Origin: Halictus rubicundus
Lineage: Eukaryota; Arthropoda; Insecta; Hymenoptera; Halictidae
Direction: 5' to 3'
Length of the DNA stretch: 64,000 nucleotides
Assembly: GCF_050948215.1 (NCBI RefSeq)
Contig: NW_027489042.1
Span: 62,001 to 126,000, forward strand
The translations under genes and the position numbers were made by a program. Below the pieces are notes generated by a model, which was not told the origin of the DNA, searched no databases, and saw only the letters and a list, made by a program, of their open reading frames with translations. Shown here one piece after another: positions 42,119-51,135 of this stretch (the first letter of the stretch is position 1; each line of letters starts with the position of its first letter).

Positions 42119-42369
42119 GGAAGCAGAGCGGTGAGCGTTAATTATAAGTACGCGATACCTGTCAGATCGTGTTCCCGCGTTATTGAGCCGCTAGCGAACC
42201 GTGTAAACCGCGAGTGCAAGTGATCGTTTCTTCCGAGTCCAAGATCAGATTCGGGCGTACGTACCGTTTGGATCAAAGGCCGTCATATTAAAGTTACTTT
42301 CCGGATTAAGCGAGGACGGATCGTGCCGATATTTATTTTTTTTCGTCGATCCACGCCCGGGACGTGACA

Positions 42370-42450
42370 TTCGATCATTTTCGTTCGTTTTCATGCAAAT
42401 TAAGCGTTTCGCGTAGAGAATCGCTGATTCTGCGATATTCTAGTCCAAAT
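42370..42450. repeat. 108-bp satellite, partial monomer between C and E1
   Basis: 81 bp matching the unit of the array at 43860. It starts mid-monomer (C integrated within the unit) and ends TAGTCCAAAT, where most monomers have TAGTCGAAAT. The same C variant precedes E2. Confidence 0.95.
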
Positions 42451-43155
42451 TGTCACGTCGGGCACCGACGTGTTGACGATGACGTCATCCGTCATCATTA
42501 GGTTAAGCATAGACTAAGTTAGTAATAAGATTCAATACATACATATATATATATATATACATACATAATAAATCCATAATTCATACCATTATCTATTTTA
42601 TAATCTATATTTTATATCACTACATTTTTTCTATTCATTTTAATATTATAATGTCATTATATATGTATATACTCTGTAAATAATTCTAAGTCCGTTATTT
42701 CGCCTCACGACGCGTGGAAGCGCCCGGCAGTACGTCATCGCGTGCTAGCGAGCCCCACTGCCGCGCCAGGCAACGTCACGCGCCCCACCATCACGCCACG
42801 CGCCCCACCATCGCGCTGGCAGCGCCGTCCGCCCCACCACTCGGGCGCTGAGCGAAGGAGGTCCGTGCAGCACCGGAGAGATTCACTCTCGTTCTCGCCT
42901 CAGTCGCGCTAACACTCGACTATTCCGAACCTTTCTATATCGAGCGATTTCTTAGTATTACTTACATCTTATTCTATATCATATTATATATATATTCAGT
43001 CGTACGCGTATTCTTAGTTTATTTGTATTTTGTAATTGTCTTTGAAATATTAAATCATCGTCACCATTAAACTCAGTGTTGTTTATTGTCGTTCCGGTGC
43101 TACGTGCAGTGAAGTGTCTCGCGACGAAATTGTTAATATCATTATAAACTCCCTA

Positions 43156-43270
43156 CTTGCGTGTCTGAGCCCACCAGGCAGTCTCGGCGCAAGCACGGGG
43201 TTTCCGCGAGATAGATCCGAATCTTTCCTTGGCGTGTGTCTGAGCCCACCAGGCAGTCTCGGCACGCCGA
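43156..43270 (+). ncRNA. Two leader RNA hairpins with covarying stems (E1)
   Basis: Core TGTCTGAGCCCACCAGGCAG twice, in stems CTTGCG/CGCAAG (43156-43193) and TTGGCGTG/CACGCCGA (43229-43270). The inner GCC/GGC closes loop CACCA, the counterpart of GGA/TCC in A, C and D. Confidence 0.75.
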
Positions 43271-43334
43271 CGGGAGATTTCTCGAATGATAGTAAATTGA
43301 ATCGTTATCTCGTGATTGATCTACAATAGCCTTC

Positions 43335-43709
43335 ATGCCGCGTCGTGCCGGACGAAAATACCAGTTGAAGCGTTTGGCGCACGAATATCAAACGGACGTG
43401 ACCTCGTACAGATTTAGTCCGTATCTCGGCGTGTGTTCGATTCCTCGCGTCATCCGCGAAACCGCGTTCTCCGCGAAAGTGACAATCGTGTCCGGGTCAC
43501 CACCGAAGCCTCAGCAGCCACAACGAAAGGAAGCAGTGGACCACACCTGGATGGCAGTGCCTGTAGCAGAGCAGCCGTATAAACTTATTCCGCTGATCCT
43601 TCCGCCGATCGTACACGACATCGCTCGCATTCCCGTCCACGACCCGAGGAGGCAACTATACGCGAGAGCCAGCGTCAACAATAACAAGGCAACGAGGCAG
43701 CGAAGGTAA
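43335..43709 (+). CDS. LTR-encoded Arg-rich small protein (E1)
   Basis: 124 codons. MPRRAGRKYQLKRLAHEY at the N-terminus keeps the RRAGRK core. It lacks TNHAGD. The C-terminus has PYKLIPL and HDPRRQLY, the counterparts of PWKL and DDPRY, and ends Arg-rich. The TAA stop lies inside a strong donor-like GTAAGT, so splicing there would remove the stop and join the frame to a downstream exon. In a solo LTR no such exon from the element remains. Confidence 0.72.
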   Translation: MPRRAGRKYQLKRLAHEYQTDVTSYRFSPYLGVCSIPRVIRETAFSAKVTIVSGSPPKPQQPQRKEAVDHTWMAVPVAEQPYKLIPLILPPIVHDIARIPVHDPRRQLYARASVNNNKATRQRR

Positions 43710-43859
43710 GTGCCCAAGTAAATAAAACATCGCGAAATCCCGAGCCAGAACGCGGACGTACGCGCCGGTTGGGCCAAAAGGTTAGGAAATAACGTCTTGT
43801 TCCACGGTAGAGTTCGCGTCAGTTTTTAAAAACGCGAAAAGGACCCGCGGGACGTAACA

Positions 43860-46562
43860 AAATCGTGATTTCTGCTACAATTCGGTGGTTTTTGATCATT
43901 TTCGTTCGTTTTCATGCAAATTAAGCGTTTCGCGTAGAGAATCGCTGATTCTGCGATATTCTAGTCGAAATCGTGATTTCTGCTACATTTCGGTGGTTTT
44001 CGATCATTTTCGTTCGTTTTCATGCAAATTAAGCGTTTCGCGTAGAGAATCGCTGATTCTGCGATATTCTAGTCGAAATCGTGATTTCTGCTACAATTCG
44101 GTGGTTTTCGATCGTTTTCGTTCGTTTTCATGAAAATTAAGCGTTTCGCGTAGAGAATCGCTGATTCTGCGATATTCTAGTCGAAATCGTGATTTCTGCT
44201 ACAATTCGGTGGTTTTCGATCATTTTTGTTCGTTTTCATGCAAATTAAGCGTTTCGCGTAGAGAATCGCTGATTCTGCGATATTCTAGTCGAAATCGTGA
44301 TTTCTGCTACAATTCGGTGGTTTTCGATCATTTTCGTTCGTTTTCATGCAAATTAAGCGTTTCGCGTAGAGAATCGCTGATTCTGCGATATTCTAGTCGA
44401 AATCGTGATTTCTGCTACAATTCGGTGGTTTTCGATCGTTTTCGTTCGTTTTCATGAAAATTAAGCGTTTCGCGTAGAGAATCGCTGATTCTGCGATATT
44501 CTAGTCGAAATCGTGATTTCTGCTACAATTCGGTGGTTTTCGATCATTTTTGTTCGTTTTCATGCAAATTAAGCGTTTCGCGTAGAGAATCGCTGATTCT
44601 GCGATATTCTAGTCGAAATCGTGATTTCTGCTACAATTCGGTGGTTTTCGATCATTTTCGTTCGTTTTCATGCAAATTAAGCGTTTCGCGTAGAGAATCG
44701 CTGATTCTGCGATAAACTAGTCGAAATCGTGGTTTCTGCTCCAATTTGGTGGTTTTCGATCATTTTCGTTCGTTTTCATGCAAATTAAGCGTTTCGCGTA
44801 GAGAATCGCTGATTCTGCGATATTCTAGTCGAAATCGTGATTTCTGCTACAATTCGGTGGTTTTCGATCATTTTCGTTCGTTTTCATGCAAATTAAGTGT
44901 TTCGCGTAGAGAATCGCTGATTCTGCGATATTCTAGTCGAAATCGTGATTTCTGCTACAATTCGGTGGTTTTCGAACATTTTCGTTCGTTTTCATGCAAA
45001 TTAAGCGTTTCGCGTAGAGAATCGCTGATTCTGCGATATTCTAGTCGAAATCGTGATTTCTGCTACAATTCGGTGGTTTTCGATCATTTTCGTTCGTTTT
45101 CATGCAAATTAAGCGTTTCGCGTAGAGAATCGCTGATTCTGCGATAAACTAGTCGAAATCGTGATTTCTGCTACAATTCGGTGGTTTTCGATCATTTTCG
45201 TTCGTTTTCATGCAAATTAAGCGTTTCGCGTAGAGAATCGCTGATTCTGCGATATTCTAGTCGAAATCGTGATTTCTGCTACAATTCGGTGGTTTTCGAT
45301 CATTTTCGTTCGTTTTCATGCAAATTAAGCGTTTCGCGTAGAGAATCGCTGATTCTGCGATAAACTAGTCGAAATCGTGATTTCTGCTACAATTCGGTGG
45401 TTTTCGATCATTTTCGTTCGTTTTCATGCAAATTAAGCGTTTCGCGTAGAGAATCGCTGATTCTGCGATATTCTAGTCGAAATCGTGATTTCTGCTACAA
45501 TTCGGTGGTTTTCGATAATTTTCGTTCGTTTTCATGCAAATTAAGCGTTTCGCGTACAGAATCGCGGTTCTGCGATAAACTAGTCGAAATCGTGATTTCT
45601 GCTACAATTCGGTGGTTTTCGATCATTTTCGTTCGTTTTCATGCAAATTAAGCGTCTCGCGTAGCAAATCGCTGATTCTGCGATAAACTAGTCGAAATCG
45701 TGATTTCTGCTACAATTCGGTGGTTTTCGATCATTTTCGTTCGTTTTCATGCAAATTAAGCGTTTCGCGTAGAGAATCGCTGATTCTGCGATATTCTAGT
45801 CGAAATCGTGATTTCTGCTACAATTCGGTGGTTTTCGATCGTTTTCGTTCGTTTTCATGAAAATTAAGCGTTTCGCGTAGAGAATCGCTGATTCTGCGAT
45901 ATTCTAGTCGAAATCGTGATTTCTGCTACAATTCGGTGGTTTTCGATCATTTTTGTTCGTTTTCATGCAAATTAAGCGTTTCGCGTAGAGAATCGCTGAT
46001 TCTGCGATATTCTAGTCGAAATCGTGATTTCTGCTACAATTCGGTGGTTTTCGATCATTTTCGTTCGTTTTCATGCAAATTAAGCGTTTCGCGTAGAGAA
46101 TCGCTGATTCTGCGATATTCTAGTCGAAATCGTGATTTCTGCTACAATTCGGTGGTTTTCGATCGTTTTCGTTCGTTTTCATGAAAATTAAGCGTTTCGC
46201 GTAGAGAATCGCTGATTCTGCGATATTCTAGTCGAAATCGTGATTTCTGCTACAATTCGGTGGTTTTCGATCATTTTTGTTCGTTTTCATGCAAATTAAG
46301 CGTTTCGCGTAGAGAATCGCTGATTCTGCGATATTCTAGTCGAAATCGTGATTTCTGCTACAATTCGGTGGTTTTCGATCATTTTCGTTCGTTTTCATGC
46401 AAATTAAGCGTTTCGCGTAGAGAATCGCTGATTCTGCGATAAACTAGTCGAAATCGTGGTTTCTGCTCCAATTTGGTGGTTTTCGATCATTTTCGTTCGT
46501 TTTCATGCAAATTAAGCGTTTCGCGTAGAGAATCGCTGATTCTGCGATATTCTAGTCCAAAT
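43860..46562. repeat. 108-bp satellite array, 25 copies
   Basis: Head-to-tail monomers beginning AAATCGTGATTTCTGCTACA and containing CATGCAAATTAAGCGTTTCG; 2703 bp is 25 units. Marker variants (GATCGTTTTCG with CATGAAAATT; CATTTTTGTTCG) recur every 324 bp near 44090-44700. That whole block recurs about 1727 bp on (45830-46560), with its GGTTTCTGCTCCAATTTGG variant. So higher-order repeats exist. No ORF in it looks genuine. Confidence 0.97.
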
Positions 46563-47267
46563 TGTCACGTCGGGCACCGACGTGTTGACGATGACGTCAT
46601 CCGTCATCATTAGGTTAAGCATAGACTAAGTTAGTAATAAGATTCAATACATACATATATATATATATATACATACATAATAAATCCATAATTCATACCA
46701 TTATCTATTTTATAATCTATATTTTATATCACTACATTTTTTCTATTCATTTTAATATTATAATGTCATTATATATGTATATACTCTGTAAATAATTCTA
46801 AGTCCGTTATTTCGCCTCACGACGCGTGGAAGCGCCCGGCAGTACGTCATCGCGTGCTAGCGAGCCCCACTGCCGCGCCAGGCAACGTCACGCGCCCCAC
46901 CATCACGCCACGCGCCCCACCATCGCGCTGGCAGCGCCGTCCGCCCCACCACTCGGGCGCTGAGCGAAGGAGGTCCGTGCAGCACCGGAGAGATTCACTC
47001 TCGTTCTCGCCTCAGTCGCGCTAACACTTGACTATTCCGAACCTTTCTATATCGAGCGATTTCTTAGTATTACTTACATCTTATTCTATATCATATTATA
47101 TATATATTCAGTCGTACGCGTATTCTTAGTTTATTTGTATTTTGTAATTGTCTTTGAAATATTAAATCATCGTCACCATTAAACTCAGTGTTGTTTATTG
47201 TCGTTCCGGTGCTACGTGCAGTGAAGTGTCTCGCGACGAAATTGTTAATATCATTATAAACTCCCTA

Positions 47268-47382
47268 CTTGCGTGTCTGAGCCCACCAGGCAGTCTCGGC
47301 GCAAGCACGGGGTTTCCGCGAGATAGATCCGAATCTTTCCTTGGCGTGTGTCTGAGCCCACCAGGCAGTCTCGGCACGCCGA
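47268..47382 (+). ncRNA. Two leader RNA hairpins (E2)
   Basis: Same as in E1: stems CTTGCG/CGCAAG and TTGGCGTG/CACGCCGA. Confidence 0.75.
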
Positions 47383-47446
47383 CGGGAGATTTCTCGAATG
47401 ATAGTAAATTGAATCGTTATCCCGTGATTGATCTACAATAGCCTTC

Positions 47447-47821
47447 ATGCCGCGTCGTGCCGGACGAAAATACCAGTTGAAGCGTTTGGCGCACGAATAT
47501 CAAACGGACGTGACCTCGTACAGATTTAGTCCGTATCTCGGCGTGTGTTCGATTCCTCGCGTCATCCGCGAAACCGCGTTCTCCGCGAAAGTGACAATCG
47601 TGTCCGGGTCACCACCGAAGCCTCAGCAGCCACAACGAAAGGAAGCAGTGGACCACACCTGGATGGCAGTGCCTGTAGCAGAGCAGCCGTATAAACTTAT
47701 TCCGCTGATCCTTCCGCCGATCGTACACGACATCGCTCGCATTCCCGTCCACGACCCGAGGAGGCAACTATACGCGAGAGCCAGCGTCAACAATAACAAG
47801 GCAACGAGGCAGCGAAGGTAA
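47447..47821 (+). CDS. LTR-encoded Arg-rich small protein (E2)
   Basis: Same 124-codon protein as in E1, here in a 5' LTR where it would be the first ORF on the genomic RNA. The stop TAA is within GTAAGT (47818-47823). If that donor is used, the basic N-terminal protein becomes a 5' exon; if not, it is a free 124-residue protein. Gag starts 188 nt downstream. Confidence 0.75.
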   Translation: MPRRAGRKYQLKRLAHEYQTDVTSYRFSPYLGVCSIPRVIRETAFSAKVTIVSGSPPKPQQPQRKEAVDHTWMAVPVAEQPYKLIPLILPPIVHDIARIPVHDPRRQLYARASVNNNKATRQRR

Positions 47822-47975
47822 GTGCCCAAGTAAATAAAACATCGCGAAATCCCGAGCCAGAACGCGGACGTACGCGCCGGTTGGGCCAAAAGGTTAGGAA
47901 ATAACGTCTTGTTCCACGGTAGAGTTCGCGTCAGTTTTTAAAAACGCGAAAAGGACCCGCGGGACGTAACAAATT

Positions 47976-47993
47976 TGGTGGCAGCGGTGGGAT
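47976..47993 (+). other. Primer-binding site, tRNA-Leu (E2)
   Basis: TGGTGGCAGCGGTGGGAT, complementary to the 3' end of an animal tRNA-Leu (AAG type) including CCA. A1, A2, B, C and D use tRNA-Ser, so E changed primer. Confidence 0.75.
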
Positions 47994-48008
47994 AGCTAAC
48001 CATTCGCG

Positions 48009-49517
48009 ATGGCTACACCGGCCGACAATACGCGCTCCCGTGCCTTAAATCAGGACGAACTCTCCGCGTTACAAATTCAGCTCGAAAATAAGGAAAGCCG
48101 TCTCCGCAGGGAAGCCGCCGCGGTAGAAAAGAATCGTATACTCCTCGAGAAAGAATACCAAGCGGCGGAACAAGAAGTTGAACGCGCTCGTCAAGAGATC
48201 AAAAACCAAGCCGATAGAGACCGCGAAGCCGCCCAAAAGGAACTCGCGATTGTACGTAACGAGCTTGAAGCTCTAAAACGTGAAGGAATAAACCCGGCGG
48301 ACCCCTTGCTGGACGATCGGGATCTTCCATTCTTACGGCCAAATATCGCTCGTTCTTATCCGCGACAGGGAGACGCCGCGACCGACGCCGAAAACACGAG
48401 CGTTCTGATTAAAGCCGCAATAGAATCAGTTCCTAGCTATGACGGAAATAACCTCCCGGTCTTACAATTCACGCGAGCCTGCAATCGTGCTCGCGACCTA
48501 ATTCCCTCCCACGCGGAAATCACTTTAACAAAGCTAATCGTTAGCAAGCTCCGCGGCGCCGCGTACACCGCCGTAGAAGATAAAATTTTAGATTCGGTTA
48601 ATGACATCTGCAACAGATTAAAAACCATATTTGGCGCAGACCATACCGTAGACCACTATCGCGGCGAAATGACAAACATCGCCATGAAATTCAATGAGCA
48701 CATATTAACGTACATTAGCCGCGTAAAAGATCTCAGAACCGCGATCATCGATTGCGACCGCGACGCAGATCTCGGTAACATAGACAATCTTACGCGACGT
48801 AGCTTCATCCGCGGCTTGACCCCTGATCTCCGTACGGAAATTCGCCATATGCGGAACGAACGTTTAGACTATGTTTTCGACGAAGCAATATCGTTTTACA
48901 AAGAATTTGAACAAGATAAATTACGATTTGGAAATAAACAAGTCAGATTCTCGGGACGCGATAATCCAGTATCAAACCGGGATATTTACTTTACACACCG
49001 ATCACCTTCACCGTATCGCCCGAGCGGCTATTCAAACGGGCCGACCGTCATGAGCAATGACTCGCGCCGGTACGAGTCACCGCGCGCAGATAACCGAAAC
49101 GATTCAGGTTACCGAGCCGCCTCATATACAAACGGACCGCGGGATGAAAGGCCTACCGAGCCGCCGCGCTACAGCTCTTATCGCGACGCGGCGAACAATA
49201 ACAACCCGCGGCAAAGTCGGGACACATACACGCCGCCTCAACGCCGCGAGGACAGTCGGGCTACACAACGCGTACCGCCGAAAAATTGCAATTACTGTAA
49301 GACGCCGGGCCATGATATTCATGAATGCCGAAAGCGCGAGTACAATAACCGCCTCAAGGAACAATCGGGAAACGGACAGTCCCTCCCGTCCACACCAAAT
49401 TCGAGACGGGAGGCAAGCCCATCGAACCGTCCAATTCGAGCGATTTCGGCTCAATCAGAGCAGACTCAACCCGACGAGTCACAAGGATCACTATCCGACC
49501 AGGCGACGACGTATTAA
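48009..49517 (+). CDS. gag: Gag structural polyprotein (E2)
   Basis: 502 codons, intact. MATPADNTRS at the start, 38 nt after the LTR. A long coiled coil about 15-95 (Glu/Lys/Arg-rich heptads), Gag core about 135-300 (LRGAAYTAVED, VDHYRGEMT, SFIRGLTPDLRTEI), Arg/Ser/Pro-rich region, and CCHC knuckle CNYCKTPGHDIHEC. It overlaps the protease frame by -1 at GGGAAAC (49367). More diverged from the other Gags than they are from each other. Confidence 0.93.
   Translation: MATPADNTRSRALNQDELSALQIQLENKESRLRREAAAVEKNRILLEKEYQAAEQEVERARQEIKNQADRDREAAQKELAIVRNELEALKREGINPADPLLDDRDLPFLRPNIARSYPRQGDAATDAENTSVLIKAAIESVPSYDGNNLPVLQFTRACNRARDLIPSHAEITLTKLIVSKLRGAAYTAVEDKILDSVNDICNRLKTIFGADHTVDHYRGEMTNIAMKFNEHILTYISRVKDLRTAIIDCDRDADLGNIDNLTRRSFIRGLTPDLRTEIRHMRNERLDYVFDEAISFYKEFEQDKLRFGNKQVRFSGRDNPVSNRDIYFTHRSPSPYRPSGYSNGPTVMSNDSRRYESPRADNRNDSGYRAASYTNGPRDERPTEPPRYSSYRDAANNNNPRQSRDTYTPPQRREDSRATQRVPPKNCNYCKTPGHDIHECRKREYNNRLKEQSGNGQSLPSTPNSRREASPSNRPIRAISAQSEQTQPDESQGSLSDQATTY
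49367..49413 (+). promoter_or_regulatory. -1 ribosomal frameshift signal (E2)
   Basis: GGGAAAC at 49367-49373, 8-nt spacer, 9-bp perfect stem CCTCCCGTC/GACGGGAGG (49382-49390 with 49405-49413). The bases beyond CCTCCC differ from C and D yet stay paired. Confidence 0.87.
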
Positions 49518-49540
49518 TAATCAAACTCATAATTCCCGAA

Positions 49541-50236
49541 TTGAAATCGGAAGCAGACCTCCTCGTCGACACGGGGGCCTGCACTAACATAATAAAATTA
49601 TCACATTTAAAATCGAACGTTTTAGTCGATCGTGCAAAGCGTGTTACGATCGAGGGAATCGGTGAAGGAACGACTACTTCCCTCGGCACGGTGAACCTGA
49701 CCTGCCTCGATAAAATTATAGAATTTCAAGTCGTTCCTGACGCCTTTCCAATTCCAACGGACGGATTAACCGGTTCCGTATTCCTACGCGAAGGAGCAGT
49801 GATCTCCTACCCAGATAACTCAATGACCTGGTGCGGGAGTCGTCTCCCTTTCGTATTACCAAATCGCGTTACAGTAAGAGCACGCACGTCCGCATACATA
49901 GCGATAACAGCCACCGGGCCAGAGTACGGTTACATTCCACGAAGGGAATTGGCACCGGGTATACTAATTCCTCACTGCGTCGCACGAATCTCCGACGGTA
50001 AAACAATCCTAAAAGTGGTCAACACGACCGAATCTGACGCCGACCTCCCCATGCCGGTCATGGAGCTGGAGGAGGTCGAAAAGATCATGGATGCCGCGGA
50101 AGTCGACGTAGCTTCAATTTTTCAATCTCAAACTCTAATTCAAATTCAAATTCTTATTCCAATTCTAACTCCAGCAACAATGTTAATTCAAATTCAGATC
50201 TTAAATTCAACCTCAGCTCTCACGATTCCCGCATAG
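49541..50236 (+). pseudogene. pol: Protease part of Pol, ends at a frameshift (E2)
   Basis: 231 codons from the first Met, frame open upstream to the slip site. It has a single protease copy with DTG at residues 10-12 (LLVDTGACTNII), the flap region and the GYIPRRE...VARISDG...LEEVE segment typical of these elements. After about residue 190 it reads hydrophobic junk (QIQILIPIL), because a one-base indel near 50110 leaves the true frame; the true frame reads Asn/Ser repeats and continues into RT. No dead protease copy is present. Confidence 0.85.
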
Positions 50237-51135
50237 AAGAGATTAACGACATAATTAGTACGAGTCATCTATGCGAGGAAGAGAGACATCATGTGCGCGA
50301 AATAATCCTAGCGCACCATGACCTTTTCCATCTCCCCAGCGATTACCTGGGACAGACAGCCACCGTACGCCATAAAATAGTTACCACGGATCCTATGCCG
50401 ATCCACGTTAAGCAATATCGTTACCCACCGATCCATAGGGAAGAAATTAACAGTCAAATGAAGGAATTATTAGCTAGTAACATAGTAGTCCCGTCAGAAT
50501 CTCCTTACAACAGTCCCCTATGGATCGTACCTAAAAAACCGGATGAGCACGGTAACAAAAGATGGCGTATGGTGATTGATTTTCGCGCGTTAAACGAAAG
50601 AACTGTTCCCGACGCCTATCCGCTGCCGAGCATATTGGAAATCCTCGACCAACTCGGCAGTGCTAAATATTTTAGCGTTTTCGACCTGGCATCCGGTTTC
50701 CACCAGATCGGCATGGAACCCGAGGACGCGGCCAAGACTGCATTTTCAACTCCTTACGGCCACTATGAATACAGGCGTATGCCTTTCGGCCTCCGTAACG
50801 CCCCCGCAACCTTCCAGCGGTTGATGGACAATATTCTTTCAGGCCTCCAGGGTACGGAACTATTCGTATACCTGGACGATATAGTAATTTACGCTCGAAG
50901 TCTTGCCGAGCACAGATCGAAATTCGAAAAATTAGCTGGAAGACTGCGAAAGGCAAACTTGAAATTACAACCGTCGAAGTGCGGCTTCTTGCATCGGGAG
51001 GTGGCATATCTTGGCCACGTCATCGGCGAGGACGGCGTCAAACCGTGTCCGAAGAAAATCGTGGCCGTGCAGGAATTTCCGCGCCCGAAAAATGTGAAAA
51101 CGGTCCGTGAGTTCCTGGGTCTCGCAGGTTACTAC
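50110..51135 (+). pseudogene. pol: RT part of Pol, cut by A2 (E2)
   Basis: The frame opens just after the indel, reads an Asn/Ser-rich linker, then the leader HHDLFHLPSDYLG and RT: YRYPPIH, WIVPKKPDE, FDLASGFHQ, YLDD near 50.87 kb, and LGLAGYY, where A2 enters (CTAC duplication, 51132-51135). First in-frame Met at 50293. RT residues are conserved and over 80% alike to A-type RT by eye. RNase H and integrase continue at 62450. Confidence 0.9.

Larger units (their letters stand above)
27805..42369 (+). mobile_element. C: gag + protease-env LTR retroelement without RT
   Basis: Plus-strand element with LTRs of 2624 bp. Its first 51 bp lie left of D, outside the window. The two LTRs, aligned from 27805 and 39797, are equal in length, and I noticed one difference (C at 28478, T at 40470). 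It contains D (with A1 and B) in its 5' LTR and F in gag. Flanked on the right by 108-bp satellite. It has gag, protease (dead copy plus active copy) and env, but no RT, RNase H or integrase. Confidence 0.92.
39746..42369 (+). repeat. 3' LTR of C
   Basis: TGTGACGTTCGCCG...GGGACGTGACA, 2624 bp. Complete, unlike the 5' copy. It contains a TATA box (40879-40886), three hairpins and the LTR ORF. Confidence 0.95.
42451..43859 (+). mobile_element. E1: solo LTR
   Basis: TGTCACGTCGGG...GGGACGTAACA, 1409 bp, flanked by AAAT (42447-42450, 43860-43863). No primer site or internal part follows; satellite resumes at once. It differs from the E2 LTR at two sites that I noticed (42921-42926 region C/T; 43311-43315 region T/C). 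Confidence 0.93.
46563..47971 (+). repeat. 5' LTR of E2
   Basis: 1409 bp, near-identical to E1. It contains a TA-rich stretch (46650-46760), GCGCCCCACC repeats (46870-46960), hairpins and the LTR ORF. Confidence 0.95.

Noticed and set aside
42119..43334. CRISPR-like or tRNA/rRNA genes in the region from the C LTR end through E1
   Set aside because: Repeats here are satellite and LTR hairpins without spacer-repeat structure, and I found no tRNA or rRNA signature. The tRNA likeness is confined to primer sites.
43885..46442. Series of 60-133-codon ORFs in the satellite array
   Set aside because: They arise because 108 is divisible by three, so each open frame repeats. There is no start context or protein likeness.
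42451..47971. E1 and E2 LTRs as the two ends of one element with satellite as its interior
   Set aside because: No primer site follows E1, no polypurine tract precedes E2, and E1 has its own AAAT duplication in satellite sequence. E2's LTR is followed by primer site and gag.
50100..50240. A second programmed frameshift between protease and RT in E2
   Set aside because: No slippery heptamer is present, A-type Pol has no such shift, and the old frame turns into low-complexity hydrophobic sequence. A simple indel is more likely.
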